A DNA stretch of 63,738 nucleotides from Limnothrix sp. CACIAM 69d (GTDB lineage Bacteria; Cyanobacteriota; Cyanobacteriia; CACIAM-69d), in contig MKGP02000069.1 of assembly GCA_001913845.2 (NCBI GenBank), positions 1 to 63,738 on the forward strand. Direction: 5' to 3'. The notes beneath the pieces are model-generated. The model was not told where the DNA came from. It searched no databases and saw only the letters and a list, made by a program, of their open reading frames with translations. Below are positions 19,347-28,672 of the stretch, one piece after another; position 1 is the stretch's first letter; each line of letters starts with the position of its first letter. The position numbers and the translations under genes are program-made.

Positions 19347-19988
19347 TTACTTGTTGGGCTGGGGAGTCAGGCGCAGGTAAGGCTTGATTTCCGTCACGCC
19401 CTTGGGGAATTTCTGACGGGCTTCCTCGGTCGGGATCGAGGGAACCACCACGCAATCGCCGCCATCTTTCCAGTCAGCGGGCGTAGCCACACTGTAGTTA
19501 TCGGTCAGTTGCAGCGAGTCAATCACACGCAACAGCTCATCAAAGTTGCGGCCGGTGCTGGCGGGATAGGTGATCGTCAAACGCAGCTTTTTGTTGGGAT
19601 CGATGATGAAGACCGATCGCACCGTCAGGGTGTTACCGGTGCTGGAATTGGGGTGAATCATCCCGTACAGTTCCGACACCTTCTTGTCTTCGTCGGCCAG
19701 AATCGGATAATTCAGCGTCGTGCTTTGGGTTTCTTCAATGTCGGTTGTCCAGCCATGGTGCGAATCCACGCTGTCAACGCTCAGGGCCAACGCCTTCACA
19801 TTGCGCTTGTCAAATTCATCCTTCAGTTGGGCAACGCGGCCCAGCTCGGTGGTGCAAACGGGGGTATAGTCTGCCGGGTGCGAAAACAGCACCACCCAGC
19901 TATCACCAGCCCAAGTGTAGAAGTCGATCGAGCCGTGGGTGGAAGCCTGCGTGAAATCGGGGACGGTATCGCCAAGTCTGAGAGTCAT
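19347..19988 (-). CDS. 1-Cys peroxiredoxin (Prx6 type)
   Basis: 213 residues starting MTLRLGDTVPDFTQASTHGS. The peroxidatic cysteine is in HPADYTPVCTTELG (about residue 46), the conserved PxxxTxxC motif. The Prx6-type C-terminal extension is present (TGRNFDELLRVIDSLQLTDN, then VATPADWKDGGDCVVVPSIP). It reduces hydroperoxides in the cytoplasm. An open frame continues upstream to 20150, but that part is transposon-end sequence, and the ATG at 19988 fits family N-termini. The transposon relic begins only about 25 bases upstream of the ATG, so the promoter may lie within or be altered by it. Confidence 0.93.
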   Translation of the reverse strand: MTLRLGDTVPDFTQASTHGSIDFYTWAGDSWVVLFSHPADYTPVCTTELGRVAQLKDEFDKRNVKALALSVDSVDSHHGWTTDIEETQSTTLNYPILADEDKKVSELYGMIHPNSSTGNTLTVRSVFIIDPNKKLRLTITYPASTGRNFDELLRVIDSLQLTDNYSVATPADWKDGGDCVVVPSIPTEEARQKFPKGVTEIKPYLRLTPQPNK

Positions 19989-20017
19989 GATTCTTCGTTG
20001 GTCAATGATTATATTGA

Positions 20018-20190
20018 TTGACATCCTCCTCGCCCCAAAGGGTGAGGATTCCTCACCGCGCCTGAACCCAGCGAATCGGGCCGAGGTCGCTGAATGGGGT
20101 TGACGCTTCACAGGCCACCACTGGCGAACCAGTCTGACGCTGGCCTCCACGTCCGTTTAAAGTCTCGGACTGCCCGCCCGCGACGATGCA
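20018..20190 (-). mobile_element. IS605-type relic: tnpB 3' end and right-end hairpin, no transposase gene
   Basis: On the minus strand, 20184 to about 20050 reads VAGGQSETLNGRGGQRQTGS, then PVVACEASTP and a stop, which resembles the tail of cyanobacterial TnpB. It is followed by the hairpin GGTGAGG/CCTCGCCCC region (20031-20050) and GAGGATGTCAAT, typical of IS605-group right ends. The frame is closed immediately upstream by a stop, and none of the RuvC or zinc-finger parts remain. In such elements this 3' segment encodes the omega (guide) RNA scaffold. 20097-20184 matches 33521-33608 in 76 of 88 positions. Confidence 0.55.
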
Positions 20191-20639
20191 TCAAACCAGT
20201 CAGGAGTGAATTTGCGGGCTGATGGGTCTGGGGGGCTAGAGGGGAGAGCGCCCGCAGATCATGATGCCACGAAACCCCAGTTTTCCGACCGGATTTTCGA
20301 TCTTTTTCACCCAACAGGCCCGCCAGCGAAATTCCAGGCGACAAATGCGGTTGATTCGGCTTGGCAGTTCCGCTGTAGCTGGGGCTTGTACTGCTGGAAA
20401 AATTAATGAAGCGCTTTAACGATTAGGCGTTCGGGTCATCCTAATCACGGCCCGGAGTAACGATCAGGCGTTCAGGTCATCCTAATCACGGCCCGGGATG
20501 CGAATCTTGCGATCTGGATGTTCAGGATAGCAGGACTCTGTAGCGAAATTATCAGTCTTCGTAAATCTGCAATCCTTCCGGGGACAAACCGTAAAGTTCC
20601 GCAATGATCCTGAAATGTTCGTCATGCTTGCTTAAACCA
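20191..20639. other. Intergenic region with a 41-bp tandem duplication
   Basis: No gene. A minus-strand open frame covering 20108-20344 is not supported. 20419-20459 and 20460-20500 are tandem 41-bp copies containing TCATCCTAATCACGGCCCGG. On the minus strand, 20553-20655 reads in one frame ARNDGLSKHDEHFRIIAELY then GLSPEGLQIYED and a stop, which looks protein-like but has no start codon. Confidence 0.6.
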
Positions 20640-21275
20640 TCATTTCGGGCAAGATGCTGAAATGCAGGCGAGGGAGAAGGTGCGCAGGGCGGAAATTTGG
20701 CTCATTTGGATTTCATGGCCCCCATCGAGTTCCAAATAGGTGACGGTGGCATCGCGGCCTTGGAGATCGTCGCGCACTTGCCAGGCGGCTTGGATCGGAA
20801 CGACGAGATCTTGGCGGCCGTGGGTCACCAGCACTTGGGGCCCCTGTTTGAGGGAGCTGACTTGCGGCAGGGCGTGAAAATAGCCGCTGAGGGAAGCAAC
20901 GCCGGCCAGGGGTAGCGCTAACCCCACGTCTAGGGCCATGGCTCCACCTTGGGAAAATCCACAAAGGATGGTTCGATCGAGCGGTATGCCCGATCGCTCC
21001 GTGGTGGCCAACAGCCAGTTTTGGAGCTGGTCTCGGCTGGCCTGCAAGCCTGGATAATCGGACGATTCCAAGTCGTACCACATGCGCCCTTCGTTGGAGT
21101 AGGGATAGGCCATGGGGGCTTGGGGAAATTCCATTTGCCAGTCCGGCAAGTTCAGCAACGGAGCCAACGCGGCCACATCATTTGCATTTGCCCCCCAACC
21201 ATGAAGCGCGACCAGCAAGGCTGCTGGTGTGCGGTTCGCCTCGGGGGAAATCGCGATCGCCTCTAATAAAGCCAC
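20640..21275 (-). CDS. Phospholipase/carboxylesterase-type alpha/beta hydrolase
   Basis: 211 residues. The nucleophile elbow is CGFSQGGAMALD (Ser about 111), with Asp in THGRQDLVVPI and His in LDGGHEIQMSQ completing the triad. The oxyanion region is LLVALHGWGANANDVAALAP. The family (YpfH/acyl-protein thioesterase-like) hydrolyses short acyl esters, and the exact substrate is unknown. The start is placed at a GTG (21275) because GAGGAG lies 8 bases upstream and homologues begin at LEAI. A longer frame to a TTG at 21314 lacks a ribosome site. It is divergent from purH, with 56 bases between start codons. Confidence 0.85.
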   Translation of the reverse strand: MALLEAIAISPEANRTPAALLVALHGWGANANDVAALAPLLNLPDWQMEFPQAPMAYPYSNEGRMWYDLESSDYPGLQASRDQLQNWLLATTERSGIPLDRTILCGFSQGGAMALDVGLALPLAGVASLSGYFHALPQVSSLKQGPQVLVTHGRQDLVVPIQAAWQVRDDLQGRDATVTYLELDGGHEIQMSQISALRTFSLACISASCPK

Positions 21276-21331
21276 GCGACAACTCCTCGGTAGAATGAAC
21301 CCGTTAAGCCTCAATCCTAACGGACTCTTCC

Positions 21332-22915
21332 ATGACGCGGACAGCCCTGCTTAGTGTTTCTGACAAAACTGGTCTAATCGAACTGGCTCGCCAACTGGTG
21401 GAACGGTTCGGCTTTACCCTGGTCAGCAGCGGTGGCACGGCTAATGCCATCAAAGCCGCAGGACTCCCCGTGACCAAGGTTTCGGACTATACAGGCTTCC
21501 CGGAAATTTTGGGCGGCCGGGTCAAGACACTCCACCCGCGCGTGCATGGGGGAATTTTGGCCCGCACCGATTTGGAGGGCGATCGCGCTGATTTGGCTGC
21601 CAATGCGATCCCCGCGATCGATTTGGTGGTGGTGAATCTTTATCCCTTTGAGCAAACGATCGCCCGGGAAGGGGTGACGCTGCCGGAGGCGATCGAACAA
21701 ATTGATATCGGTGGCCCCGCCATGATCCGTGCCGCTGCCAAAAACCACAGCCGCGTAACGGTGCTGTGCAACCCTGCTCAATACGATTGCTACTTACATG
21801 AGTTGAGCAGCAATGGCACGCCGTCCTTGGAATTCCGGTTGCAGTGTGCCCGCGAAGCCTTTTGGCACACGTCCACCTATGACAGCGCGATCGCCACTTA
21901 CCTGAGCCAACAGGCTGACAATCCCGCCGATTTGGATCGCCCGGCCTTGGCAACGCCAGTGGAATGGGCGATCGCGGGTAAGCGGGTGCAAAGCCTGCGC
22001 TATGGCGAAAATCCCCACCAAAGCGCCGCTTGGTATCGCAGCGGCTCCACCCCCAGCGGTTGGGCGGCGGCGGAACAACTCCAAGGCAAAGAACTGAGTT
22101 ATAACAACTTGGTGGATTTGGAGTCGGCCCGGAGCCTGATTGCGGAATTTGTGGCCGCCGATGCTCCCCCGGCGGCGGCCATTCTGAAGCACAACAATCC
22201 CTGTGGTGTGGCGCTGGGATCGTCGGCCGATGCGCCCCTGCTGGAGGCCTATCGCAAGGCCCTGGAAGCGGATTCGATGTCAGCCTTTGGCGGCATCGTG
22301 GCCCTGAACCGCCCGATCGACGCGGAAACGGCCGCCGCGCTCACGGAAACCTTCCTGGAATGCATTGTGGCTCCTGGCTGTGATGAAGCAGCCCGCACCT
22401 TGTTGCAGAAAAAACAAAACCTGCGAGTCTTGGTGCTGCCGGATCTGTTGGCGGGGCCGGCGGCCACGGTGAAGACGATCGCGGGCGGCTTTTTGCTGCA
22501 AGCGGCCGACGACGAACCCAGCGACCCGAACACCTGGCGCGTGGTGACGGAGAAGCAACCAACAGCGGATCAACTCGCGGAGTTGGCCTTTGCCTGGCGC
22601 GTGGTGAAGCATGTGAAGTCCAATGCGATCGTGGTGACCAGCAACCGATCGACCCTGGGGATCGGTGCGGGCCAAATGAATCGCGTGGGTTCCGTGGCGA
22701 TCGCCCTCAACCAAGCAGGCGACCAAGCCCCGGGCGCTGTTTTGGCCAGCGATGGGTTCTTCCCCTTTGATGACTCGGTGCGGACGGCGGCGGCGGCGGG
22801 CATCGGGGCGATCGTCCAGCCCGGTGGCAGTGTGCGCGATGAAGACTCGATCAAAGCGGCCAATGAACTGGGTTTGGTGATGCTGATGACCGATCGCCGC
22901 CACTTCCTGCACTAA
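21332..22915 (+). CDS. purH: Bifunctional AICAR transformylase / IMP cyclohydrolase
   Basis: 527 residues, the usual PurH length. The N-terminal IMP cyclohydrolase domain (about 1-200) starts MTRTALLSVSDKTGLIELAR and contains SGGTANAIKAAGLPVTKVSD and GGRVKTLHPRVHGGILAR. The transformylase domain follows with RYGENPHQSAAWY, AILKHNNPCGVALG (catalytic Lys-His) and SDGFFPFDDSVRTAAAAGIG. It catalyses the last two steps of IMP synthesis, using 10-formyl-THF. It is monocistronic, and a palindrome sits about 80 bases after the stop. Confidence 0.96.
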   Translation: MTRTALLSVSDKTGLIELARQLVERFGFTLVSSGGTANAIKAAGLPVTKVSDYTGFPEILGGRVKTLHPRVHGGILARTDLEGDRADLAANAIPAIDLVVVNLYPFEQTIAREGVTLPEAIEQIDIGGPAMIRAAAKNHSRVTVLCNPAQYDCYLHELSSNGTPSLEFRLQCAREAFWHTSTYDSAIATYLSQQADNPADLDRPALATPVEWAIAGKRVQSLRYGENPHQSAAWYRSGSTPSGWAAAEQLQGKELSYNNLVDLESARSLIAEFVAADAPPAAAILKHNNPCGVALGSSADAPLLEAYRKALEADSMSAFGGIVALNRPIDAETAAALTETFLECIVAPGCDEAARTLLQKKQNLRVLVLPDLLAGPAATVKTIAGGFLLQAADDEPSDPNTWRVVTEKQPTADQLAELAFAWRVVKHVKSNAIVVTSNRSTLGIGAGQMNRVGSVAIALNQAGDQAPGAVLASDGFFPFDDSVRTAAAAGIGAIVQPGGSVRDEDSIKAANELGLVMLMTDRRHFLH

Positions 22916-22996
22916 TGGTTGTGCAGTCTGCTCCGAAGCCATCCCCAAGTCCGGCCGATCGCTGACCGCACCACTCGCTGACTACATCATCGGAGG

Positions 22997-23016
22997 CAAG
23001 GGGCTTAAGCCCCTTG
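22997..23016. repeat. CAAGGGGCTTAAGCCCCTTG palindrome
   Basis: A perfect copy between the convergent purH and C-terminal protease genes, 82 bases from the former and 52 from the latter. Confidence 0.9.
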
Positions 23017-23068
23017 TCTAGTCGTGGTTAGCGTTGATTGATGGGTTCAGGTTTGGTGTATTTGATCC

Positions 23069-24427
23069 CTACTGGGGCAGCGGGGCCACATTGTTATTGG
23101 CCGCAATCCGGTTCCGAAGCATGGTCACAGCCCGCGTGTATTGGGGATCGCTCTCGGTGGCCAACAGCCGCCCGCCATTGGAGAACAGATAATATTCCTG
23201 CTCGTCCGATAGCTTGATTTCCACGTCGGGGCTAATGCCGGTTTTGTTAATGTCCGTGCCAGCGGGGGTGTAGTAATGGGCGATCGTGACGGCTAAACCC
23301 GAACCATCACCCAAACTATGCACCGATTGAACCAGGGCCTTACCAAAGGTTTGGCTTCCCACCACGAGCGCCCGGCGATTATCCTTCAGCGCCCCGGTCA
23401 GAATTTCGCTGGCACTGGCGGAATTGCCATCCACCAACACCGCCAGCGGCAAGCTAGTGAGGGATGTGCGGTTAGCCCGGGCGGCTTGGCTGTTTCCTGC
23501 GCGATCGGTTGTGCTGACAATGCTGCCGGCATCGAGCCACATGCGTGCAATCTCAATGCTGGCGTTCAAGAGACCGCCCGGATTGCCGCGCAGATCCAAG
23601 ACAAACGCTTCGGCCTGCTTACCCTTTAAATCCTCGATCGCCCGCTCCATCTGTTCGGCCGCATGGGCGCTGAACTCATTGAGGCGGATATAGCCTACCC
23701 GAATGCCCGATTCCGTTTGCAGGCTCGATCGGACGATCGGCACTTCAATCCGGGCGCGAGTTAAGGACACCGAAAACGGCGCACCCCCCGCCCGCTGAAT
23801 TTCCAGCTTCACCGCCGTGCCCGCCTGGCCCCGAATCAAGCTGGAAGCCTTTTCGGGAGACATGTCCTTGGTGGCTTGCCCATCGATCGTCAAGATCAGA
23901 TCTCCTGTCTTCAAACCGGCCCGAGCGGCCGGTGAGTTGGGCATTGGCTCCACCACTTGCAAGTGCTTCGTCTTGTCATCTACCCCCATCCGAATCCCAA
24001 TCCCAGACAGCTCGCCGGCCGTTTGATTGGTCAGCTCCTCAAACTGCTCAGGAGTCATGAAGCGTGTATAGGGATCGTTCAGCAGCTTAATCGCCTTGCG
24101 TAGGGCTTCGTAGGCTTCATCCCGCGACGTATATTGGCGACTCAGGAGGTCTTGGCGGATGGCTTGCCAATCATTTTGGTTAAACTGCCCATCCACATAT
24201 TCACGGTTGATGATTTGCCAAGCTTCATCCACGATTTGCTTGGGGCTGTCTTGGAATTGGCCGGGTTCCGGGGCGGGTGGTTCCCGGTCTTGGCTGAAGG
24301 CTGGCAAACTCAGGGCCGGATGAAGCAAGGCAACGCTGGCCGCCGCGATCGCCACCTTTACGCCCAGGCTCTTGGGCGATCGCCGCCAATCAAACCAATG
24401 ACGCGAAACCGACGAGACAGCGGGCAT
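23069..24427 (-). CDS. ctp: Carboxyl-terminal processing protease (S41, PDZ-containing)
   Basis: 452 residues from the ATG at 24427, which gives MPAVSSVSRHWFDWRRSPKS and a signal-like hydrophobic stretch ending ALSLPAFSQ. A PDZ domain spans about 135-215 (GIGIRMGVDDKTKHLQVVEP, then AGLKTGDLILTIDGQATKDM). The S41 protease domain has the catalytic Ser in DGNSASASEILTGALKD and Lys in VVGSQTFGKALVQS. Cyanobacterial Ctp proteins act in the lumen or periplasm, and CtpA matures the D1 protein of photosystem II. Which paralogue this is cannot be settled here. An alternative ATG at 24451 exists. Confidence 0.9.
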   Translation of the reverse strand: MPAVSSVSRHWFDWRRSPKSLGVKVAIAAASVALLHPALSLPAFSQDREPPAPEPGQFQDSPKQIVDEAWQIINREYVDGQFNQNDWQAIRQDLLSRQYTSRDEAYEALRKAIKLLNDPYTRFMTPEQFEELTNQTAGELSGIGIRMGVDDKTKHLQVVEPMPNSPAARAGLKTGDLILTIDGQATKDMSPEKASSLIRGQAGTAVKLEIQRAGGAPFSVSLTRARIEVPIVRSSLQTESGIRVGYIRLNEFSAHAAEQMERAIEDLKGKQAEAFVLDLRGNPGGLLNASIEIARMWLDAGSIVSTTDRAGNSQAARANRTSLTSLPLAVLVDGNSASASEILTGALKDNRRALVVGSQTFGKALVQSVHSLGDGSGLAVTIAHYYTPAGTDINKTGISPDVEIKLSDEQEYYLFSNGGRLLATESDPQYTRAVTMLRNRIAANNNVAPLPQ

Positions 24428-24642
24428 AGATTTGGGATCAACCTGGGGCATACGGCCAACGTTTTTGAATGAAATCAAGGGAATACAAAACCAGCACCCA
24501 GCAATATTGGGGAGTTATGGCAGGATGGCTGATAGATGATTGCTATTCATCATAGAGCGCCGATCGGGAACCGTGGGTGACTCCAGACACCGATCGAATC
24601 GCCACATTCAATCCCGAATGGATCTCTAACGGGCAGTTGATC

Positions 24643-25545
24643 ATGATTTGGAAACGTACTCAGCCCCCCGAATCGCCATCTCCCCAGGTTGCTCGATCGA
24701 CCCCATCCCCTTCATCGCCCCTATCCGGTTCGCCTGCATCAACCGCCGCCCTGAGCCGATCGCTCCGGCGGCTGCAATGGTTAGGCCACTTCACCAATGG
24801 GGCGATCGCCCTGATCGCGATCGGGGGCATCGTCCTCCTGCAACAAGCCACCATCAAACGCGCTCCCCAGGGGTTGGAAGATCCCGTTTTGGCTCAGGAT
24901 CGCACCCGCACACAATTGCAATTGGCGGCCCGAATGCCCAGCCTCGGGTTTGATAATTTGCTGGCCAATTGGGCGTTTTTAAGCTACTTGCAATATTTCG
25001 GAGACACGGAAGTTCGCCAGGCCACGGGCTACACCGCCAATGAAGACTACTTTGAGCTAATGACCCTGCGGGATCCCCGATTCACCACGTTGGCCCCTTT
25101 CATTTCGGCGGGCGTGGCGTACTATGCTGGCAAGCCGGAAAAGTCCGTGGCTCTCATGAACCGGATGACCGATGTGTTGGATCCCAAGCACCAACCCGAT
25201 GCCTTTTGGGTTTGGCGCTTCAAGGCGTTTGATCAATACCTGTTGCTGAATGACATTCCGGCCACCGTGGCTTCCCTGGAGATGGCGGGTCGCTGGGCGG
25301 CCATGACCCCCAAATATCGGCGAGTGGCTCCGTTTTTCCAGGAAACAGCGGACTTTTTGCGCCGGGATCCCAACACGTTGGCGGTGCGGTTTTACTCCTG
25401 GAATGAGGTGTATCAAGCGGCGGTCGATCGCCTAGTGATTCAGCGGGCTGAGCAGGAATTGTTAGCCATGGGAGCTAAGCGGGGCCCACGGCTGCCCAAT
25501 GGTCGATCGCAGTTTTTGCCGCCGCCCGGTGTCATTGCGCGTTAA
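24643..25545 (+). CDS. Conserved cyanobacterial membrane-anchored hypothetical protein
   Basis: 300 residues starting MIWKRTQPPESPSPQVARST. A Ser/Pro-rich first 35 residues lead to one membrane segment (NGAIALIAIGGIVLLQQATI, about 52-71). A soluble helical region follows, with the distinctive LGFDNLLANWAFLSYLQYFG, DPRFTTLAPFISAGVAYYAG and DAFWVWRFKAFDQYLLLND, reminiscent of helical-repeat folds. No catalytic motif is recognised. The start at 24643 is preferred over an upstream ATG at 24577 because of its position before the conserved part, though no strong ribosome site is seen. DUF218 gene 25759-26478 follows on the same strand. Confidence 0.75.
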   Translation: MIWKRTQPPESPSPQVARSTPSPSSPLSGSPASTAALSRSLRRLQWLGHFTNGAIALIAIGGIVLLQQATIKRAPQGLEDPVLAQDRTRTQLQLAARMPSLGFDNLLANWAFLSYLQYFGDTEVRQATGYTANEDYFELMTLRDPRFTTLAPFISAGVAYYAGKPEKSVALMNRMTDVLDPKHQPDAFWVWRFKAFDQYLLLNDIPATVASLEMAGRWAAMTPKYRRVAPFFQETADFLRRDPNTLAVRFYSWNEVYQAAVDRLVIQRAEQELLAMGAKRGPRLPNGRSQFLPPPGVIAR

Positions 25546-25579
25546 AACGAGCCGTAGGGCTTGTCGTCAATCGTGGGGA

Positions 25580-25638
25580 CAAGGGGCTTAAGCCCCTTGT
25601 CGCGGTTGGTTGTGGGAGCAAGGGGCTTAAGCCCCTTG
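25580..25638. repeat. Two palindrome copies in a 39-bp tandem duplication
   Basis: Perfect CAAGGGGCTTAAGCCCCTTG copies at 25580-25599 and 25619-25638, each followed by TCGCGGTTGGTT. The 39-bp period shows the palindrome plus flank was duplicated as a unit. It lies 35 bases after the preceding gene's stop. Confidence 0.92.
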
Positions 25639-25758
25639 TCGCGGTTGGTTAGGGTATGGAAAATCAACCGTTTTCACTGGATCCTAGGAAATGACGACCA
25701 GCCCTGGTCTATTAATCGTCTCAATCGCCTCAATCACCCGATCAACCTAGATCGCCCT

Positions 25759-26478
25759 ATGCAGCCATTTCGTCGAAAAATTGGGCTGATTACCGCTGGC
25801 CTGTTGGCCTTGGGGGGCCTGTGGTGGGGCGGGCGGCTGTTGGTGGCGGCTTCGGGCCCGCCGGAAGTCCTGTGGGTGCTGGGGGGCAGCATTCGGCGTG
25901 AAATGGCGGCGGTTCAATGGGCGGCGGCCCATCCCCAACAGCGGGTGCTAATTTCCGGGGGTTCCAAGCCTCCCTGTGTCAAGGCGCTGTTCGATCGCGC
26001 TGGTGTGAAGGGCGATCGCGTTTGGCTGGAGCAATGCGCCCAATCCACGTTTGGGAACTGCTATTGGAGTCTGCCAATTTTGCAGCGTTGGGGCACCAAA
26101 CGGGTAATTCTGATGACCTCCGGTTCTCACCAATGGCGAGCCGGAGCCATGGCCCGTCTCATTCTGGGCAGCCACGGCATTTGGGTAGATGTGGTGACCG
26201 TGCCGGAAACCGGTGTGCCTGCCAACCAAGAAAACCCGCTGAAAACCGTTTTGGATGTGGGACGCGCGGGCGCTTGGGCGATCGGCAGCCAGTGGAATAG
26301 TCCCCAATGCCAACAGGTGGGGCGTTTAGAGCAGGTGAATATGGCCGCTTGGTGTCAGCGAGCGTTTCGCTGTGAATATCAAGCGGGGCTATCTAAAATT
26401 TGTGCGCGATCGAGCCAGGGATTGCCCCAGCCCGATCGCGCACCTTCAACGACTCCTCAGTCACCATCAACTCGCTAG
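25759..26478 (+). CDS. YdcF-like DUF218 family membrane-anchored protein
   Basis: 239 residues starting MQPFRRKIGLITAGLLALGG, with an N-terminal membrane anchor (about 8-32). The DUF218 fold follows: EVLWVLGGSIRREMAAVQWA, RVLISGGSKPPCVKALF, ERVW-like DRVWLEQCAQSTFGN and VILMTSGSHQWRAGAMARLI. This family (YdcF, SanA) has been tied to envelope functions, but its biochemical role is poorly known. The open frame extends upstream through the tandem palindromes to 25561, which is spurious. ATG 25759 gives a proper anchor. Confidence 0.85.
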   Translation: MQPFRRKIGLITAGLLALGGLWWGGRLLVAASGPPEVLWVLGGSIRREMAAVQWAAAHPQQRVLISGGSKPPCVKALFDRAGVKGDRVWLEQCAQSTFGNCYWSLPILQRWGTKRVILMTSGSHQWRAGAMARLILGSHGIWVDVVTVPETGVPANQENPLKTVLDVGRAGAWAIGSQWNSPQCQQVGRLEQVNMAAWCQRAFRCEYQAGLSKICARSSQGLPQPDRAPSTTPQSPSTR

Positions 26479-26564
26479 GGATTCGCGCGGCTCAACAACC
26501 GATCGATTGAAGCTTGTTGAGGCTTGCTGAATCCAGCCGATCGAGATCGGATCGAGATCAGTGG

Positions 26565-28520
26565 TTAGTTGGACTGCTGATTCAAGTAAGCGGCGATCGC
26601 CTCATTGATCAACGCGGTGGCTGACTGTCCCCGATCGGCGGCCAGGGCCTGCACCGACTTGTACAACTCATCGCGAATGCCAATGCGATGGCGGGGAGCG
26701 GCGCTGCCGTTGCTGGCTCGCTGGCCGTCCTTCTCCGTCTTGGCATCGATCGGGCGATAGGCCTGCATAAAGTGCCGCAGCGTATCAAACCCGACCCGAT
26801 GGCAGAAATCGCCAAAGCTTTCGCCCGGTTCGCGCGATCGCTTGAAGTAAACCAAAATCGGCTCCAGGAACGATTCCAGATCCGTATCCTTCATTCGTTC
26901 CGTAAACGTTTGGGCCAAGCGGGTTTGGCTAGGAGAACCCCCGAGCCACACTTGGTAGGCATTGGGTGCGCTACCCACAAAACCCAACTCAGCCATGTAG
27001 GGCCGAGCACAGCCGTTGGGGCAACCGGTCATCCGAATCACGAAGGACTCATCACCCAAGCCCAAGCGCTCCATCAGCGATCGAATGCGCTCCACAAAGC
27101 CCGGCAGGGCCCGCTCCGATTCGGTGATCGCCAGGCCGCAGGTGGGCATGGCCGGGCAAGCCATTGCCAGCCGCTCTAGGGGATCAATTTGCTCGATCGC
27201 CCAAACCCCGCAGTCGGTCAGGATTTTTTCAATGGCGGCGCGATCGCCCGGCTTGATGTCATAGAACAGCACATTCTGATGGGGAGTCAGCAGCATCGGC
27301 AACTGGAACTGTTCCACAATTTGCCGCAGGGCCGATCGCAGCTTGAAATCACCTTGGTCATGCACCCGCCCGTTTTGGATCGACAGGCCCAAGAACAACT
27401 GGCCATCGCCCTGTTCGTGCCAGCCCAAGAAGTCCTCATAGCGCCAAGCGGGCAGGGGGCGTGCCGGTTCCAGCTTCTTGCCCAAGTAATCTTCCACGTG
27501 GTCGCGGAACTTGGCCACCCCCCAATCGTGTAGCAGATACTTCATCCGGGAGTGACGACGATCGAAGCGATCGCCATAGTCCCGTTGCACCGCCACGATC
27601 GCCTTCACCAGGCCATAGACATCCGCCGCCGCCACAAAGCCAATTTCGTCGGCAATGCGGGCGAAGGTTTCTTCCTTGTTGTGGGTGCGGCCCAAACCGC
27701 CACCGGCATAGACGTTGAACCCTTCCAGCTCCCCTTGCTCATTGGTGATTACCACCAAGCTCAAGTCCTGGGAAAACAGATCCACGGAGTTATCCCCCGG
27801 AACCGTCACCGCACATTTGAACTTGCGGGGCATGTAGGTTGCGCCATAGACCGGCTCTTCCGTGTCCAGGCGCATGGGCGTGGAGCCGTTGCCTTGGCGG
27901 GCCGCCTTCACGGCCGGGTCTTCTTCGGCGGAAATGGCCTTTTCCCCATCCAGCCAAATTTCGTAGTAGGCCCCCGTTTGCGGTGTGAGCAAGTCCGCAA
28001 TGTTGTTGGCGTAGGTCAGCGCCAGTTGATACTCGGGGCGGTTTTTGTAGGGCGCGGGCGGGGCCATCACGTTGCGGTTCAGGTCGCCGCAAGCGCCGAG
28101 GGTTGACCCCATGCTGTTAACGATCGCGGCGATCGTGGCTTTCAGGTTCTTTTTCAGAATCCCGTGCAACTGAAAGCCCTGACGGGTTGTGGCGCGCAGG
28201 GTTTCGTTGCCATATTCACTGGCCAGGCGATCGAGCGTCAGATACAGTTGCGGTGGGATGAACCCTCCCGGACTGCGGGTGCGCAACATCATCTGATAGG
28301 GTTTTTCCTGGCCCGGCTTTTGCAGGTCTCGATCGACCTGTTGATAGGAGCCGTGGAATTTCAGGATTTGAATCGCATCATTGGAAAAATAATTGGTGTC
28401 CAGCAACAGTTCCGACGCAACGGGTTCCCGGAGAAAGTTGCTTCGTTCTTTGAGTCCTTCAACTTTCGAGAGACGAGTTTCGGTGGGTGCAGCAACCGGC
28501 GAGCTAGCAGATTTGGCCAT
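26565..28520 (-). CDS. sir: Ferredoxin-sulfite reductase with C-terminal helix tail
   Basis: 651 residues. The duplicated sulfite/nitrite reductase architecture is clear: ferredoxin-like half domains ([20 protein letters not shown]) and siroheme-4Fe4S ligands [10 protein letters not shown] and [11 protein letters not shown]. It reduces sulfite to sulfide with ferredoxin in assimilatory sulfur metabolism. After the core, about 50 residues ([20 protein letters not shown], then [20 protein letters not shown]) look like a ribbon-helix-helix DNA-binding unit. I recall related tails on other cyanobacterial and plastid sulfite reductases, some of which bind DNA. The start at 28520 gives [20 protein letters not shown]. 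The longer frame to 28622 is unlikely. Confidence 0.94.
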   Translation of the reverse strand: MAKSASSPVAAPTETRLSKVEGLKERSNFLREPVASELLLDTNYFSNDAIQILKFHGSYQQVDRDLQKPGQEKPYQMMLRTRSPGGFIPPQLYLTLDRLASEYGNETLRATTRQGFQLHGILKKNLKATIAAIVNSMGSTLGACGDLNRNVMAPPAPYKNRPEYQLALTYANNIADLLTPQTGAYYEIWLDGEKAISAEEDPAVKAARQGNGSTPMRLDTEEPVYGATYMPRKFKCAVTVPGDNSVDLFSQDLSLVVITNEQGELEGFNVYAGGGLGRTHNKEETFARIADEIGFVAAADVYGLVKAIVAVQRDYGDRFDRRHSRMKYLLHDWGVAKFRDHVEDYLGKKLEPARPLPAWRYEDFLGWHEQGDGQLFLGLSIQNGRVHDQGDFKLRSALRQIVEQFQLPMLLTPHQNVLFYDIKPGDRAAIEKILTDCGVWAIEQIDPLERLAMACPAMPTCGLAITESERALPGFVERIRSLMERLGLGDESFVIRMTGCPNGCARPYMAELGFVGSAPNAYQVWLGGSPSQTRLAQTFTERMKDTDLESFLEPILVYFKRSREPGESFGDFCHRVGFDTLRHFMQAYRPIDAKTEKDGQRASNGSAAPRHRIGIRDELYKSVQALAADRGQSATALINEAIAAYLNQQSN

Positions 28521-28672
28521 GAGTCCAGCAGTGGCAAATAAGGGGGGATTGAATGCCCCGTAAGTCGATCGAGATATCGGAGAATCGGTACTCCATCCTA
28601 CCATTGGCTCGGTAGGATCCACGATCCATCACTATTCACTGTAGGGCTTAGGCGGGTTGAGTTGCGCGGATG

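Noticed and set aside
19989-20150. Longer peroxiredoxin frame reaching into the transposon relic
   Set aside because: The added residues are the IS605 end sequence, and the family starts at MTLRLGD.
20108-20344. 78-codon minus-strand frame over the tnpB relic
   Set aside because: It is in a different frame from the TnpB-like tail, and its upstream half matches nothing.
25561-25758. N-terminal extension of the DUF218 protein
   Set aside because: It is composed of the tandem palindromes; the ATG at 25759 gives a normal membrane anchor.
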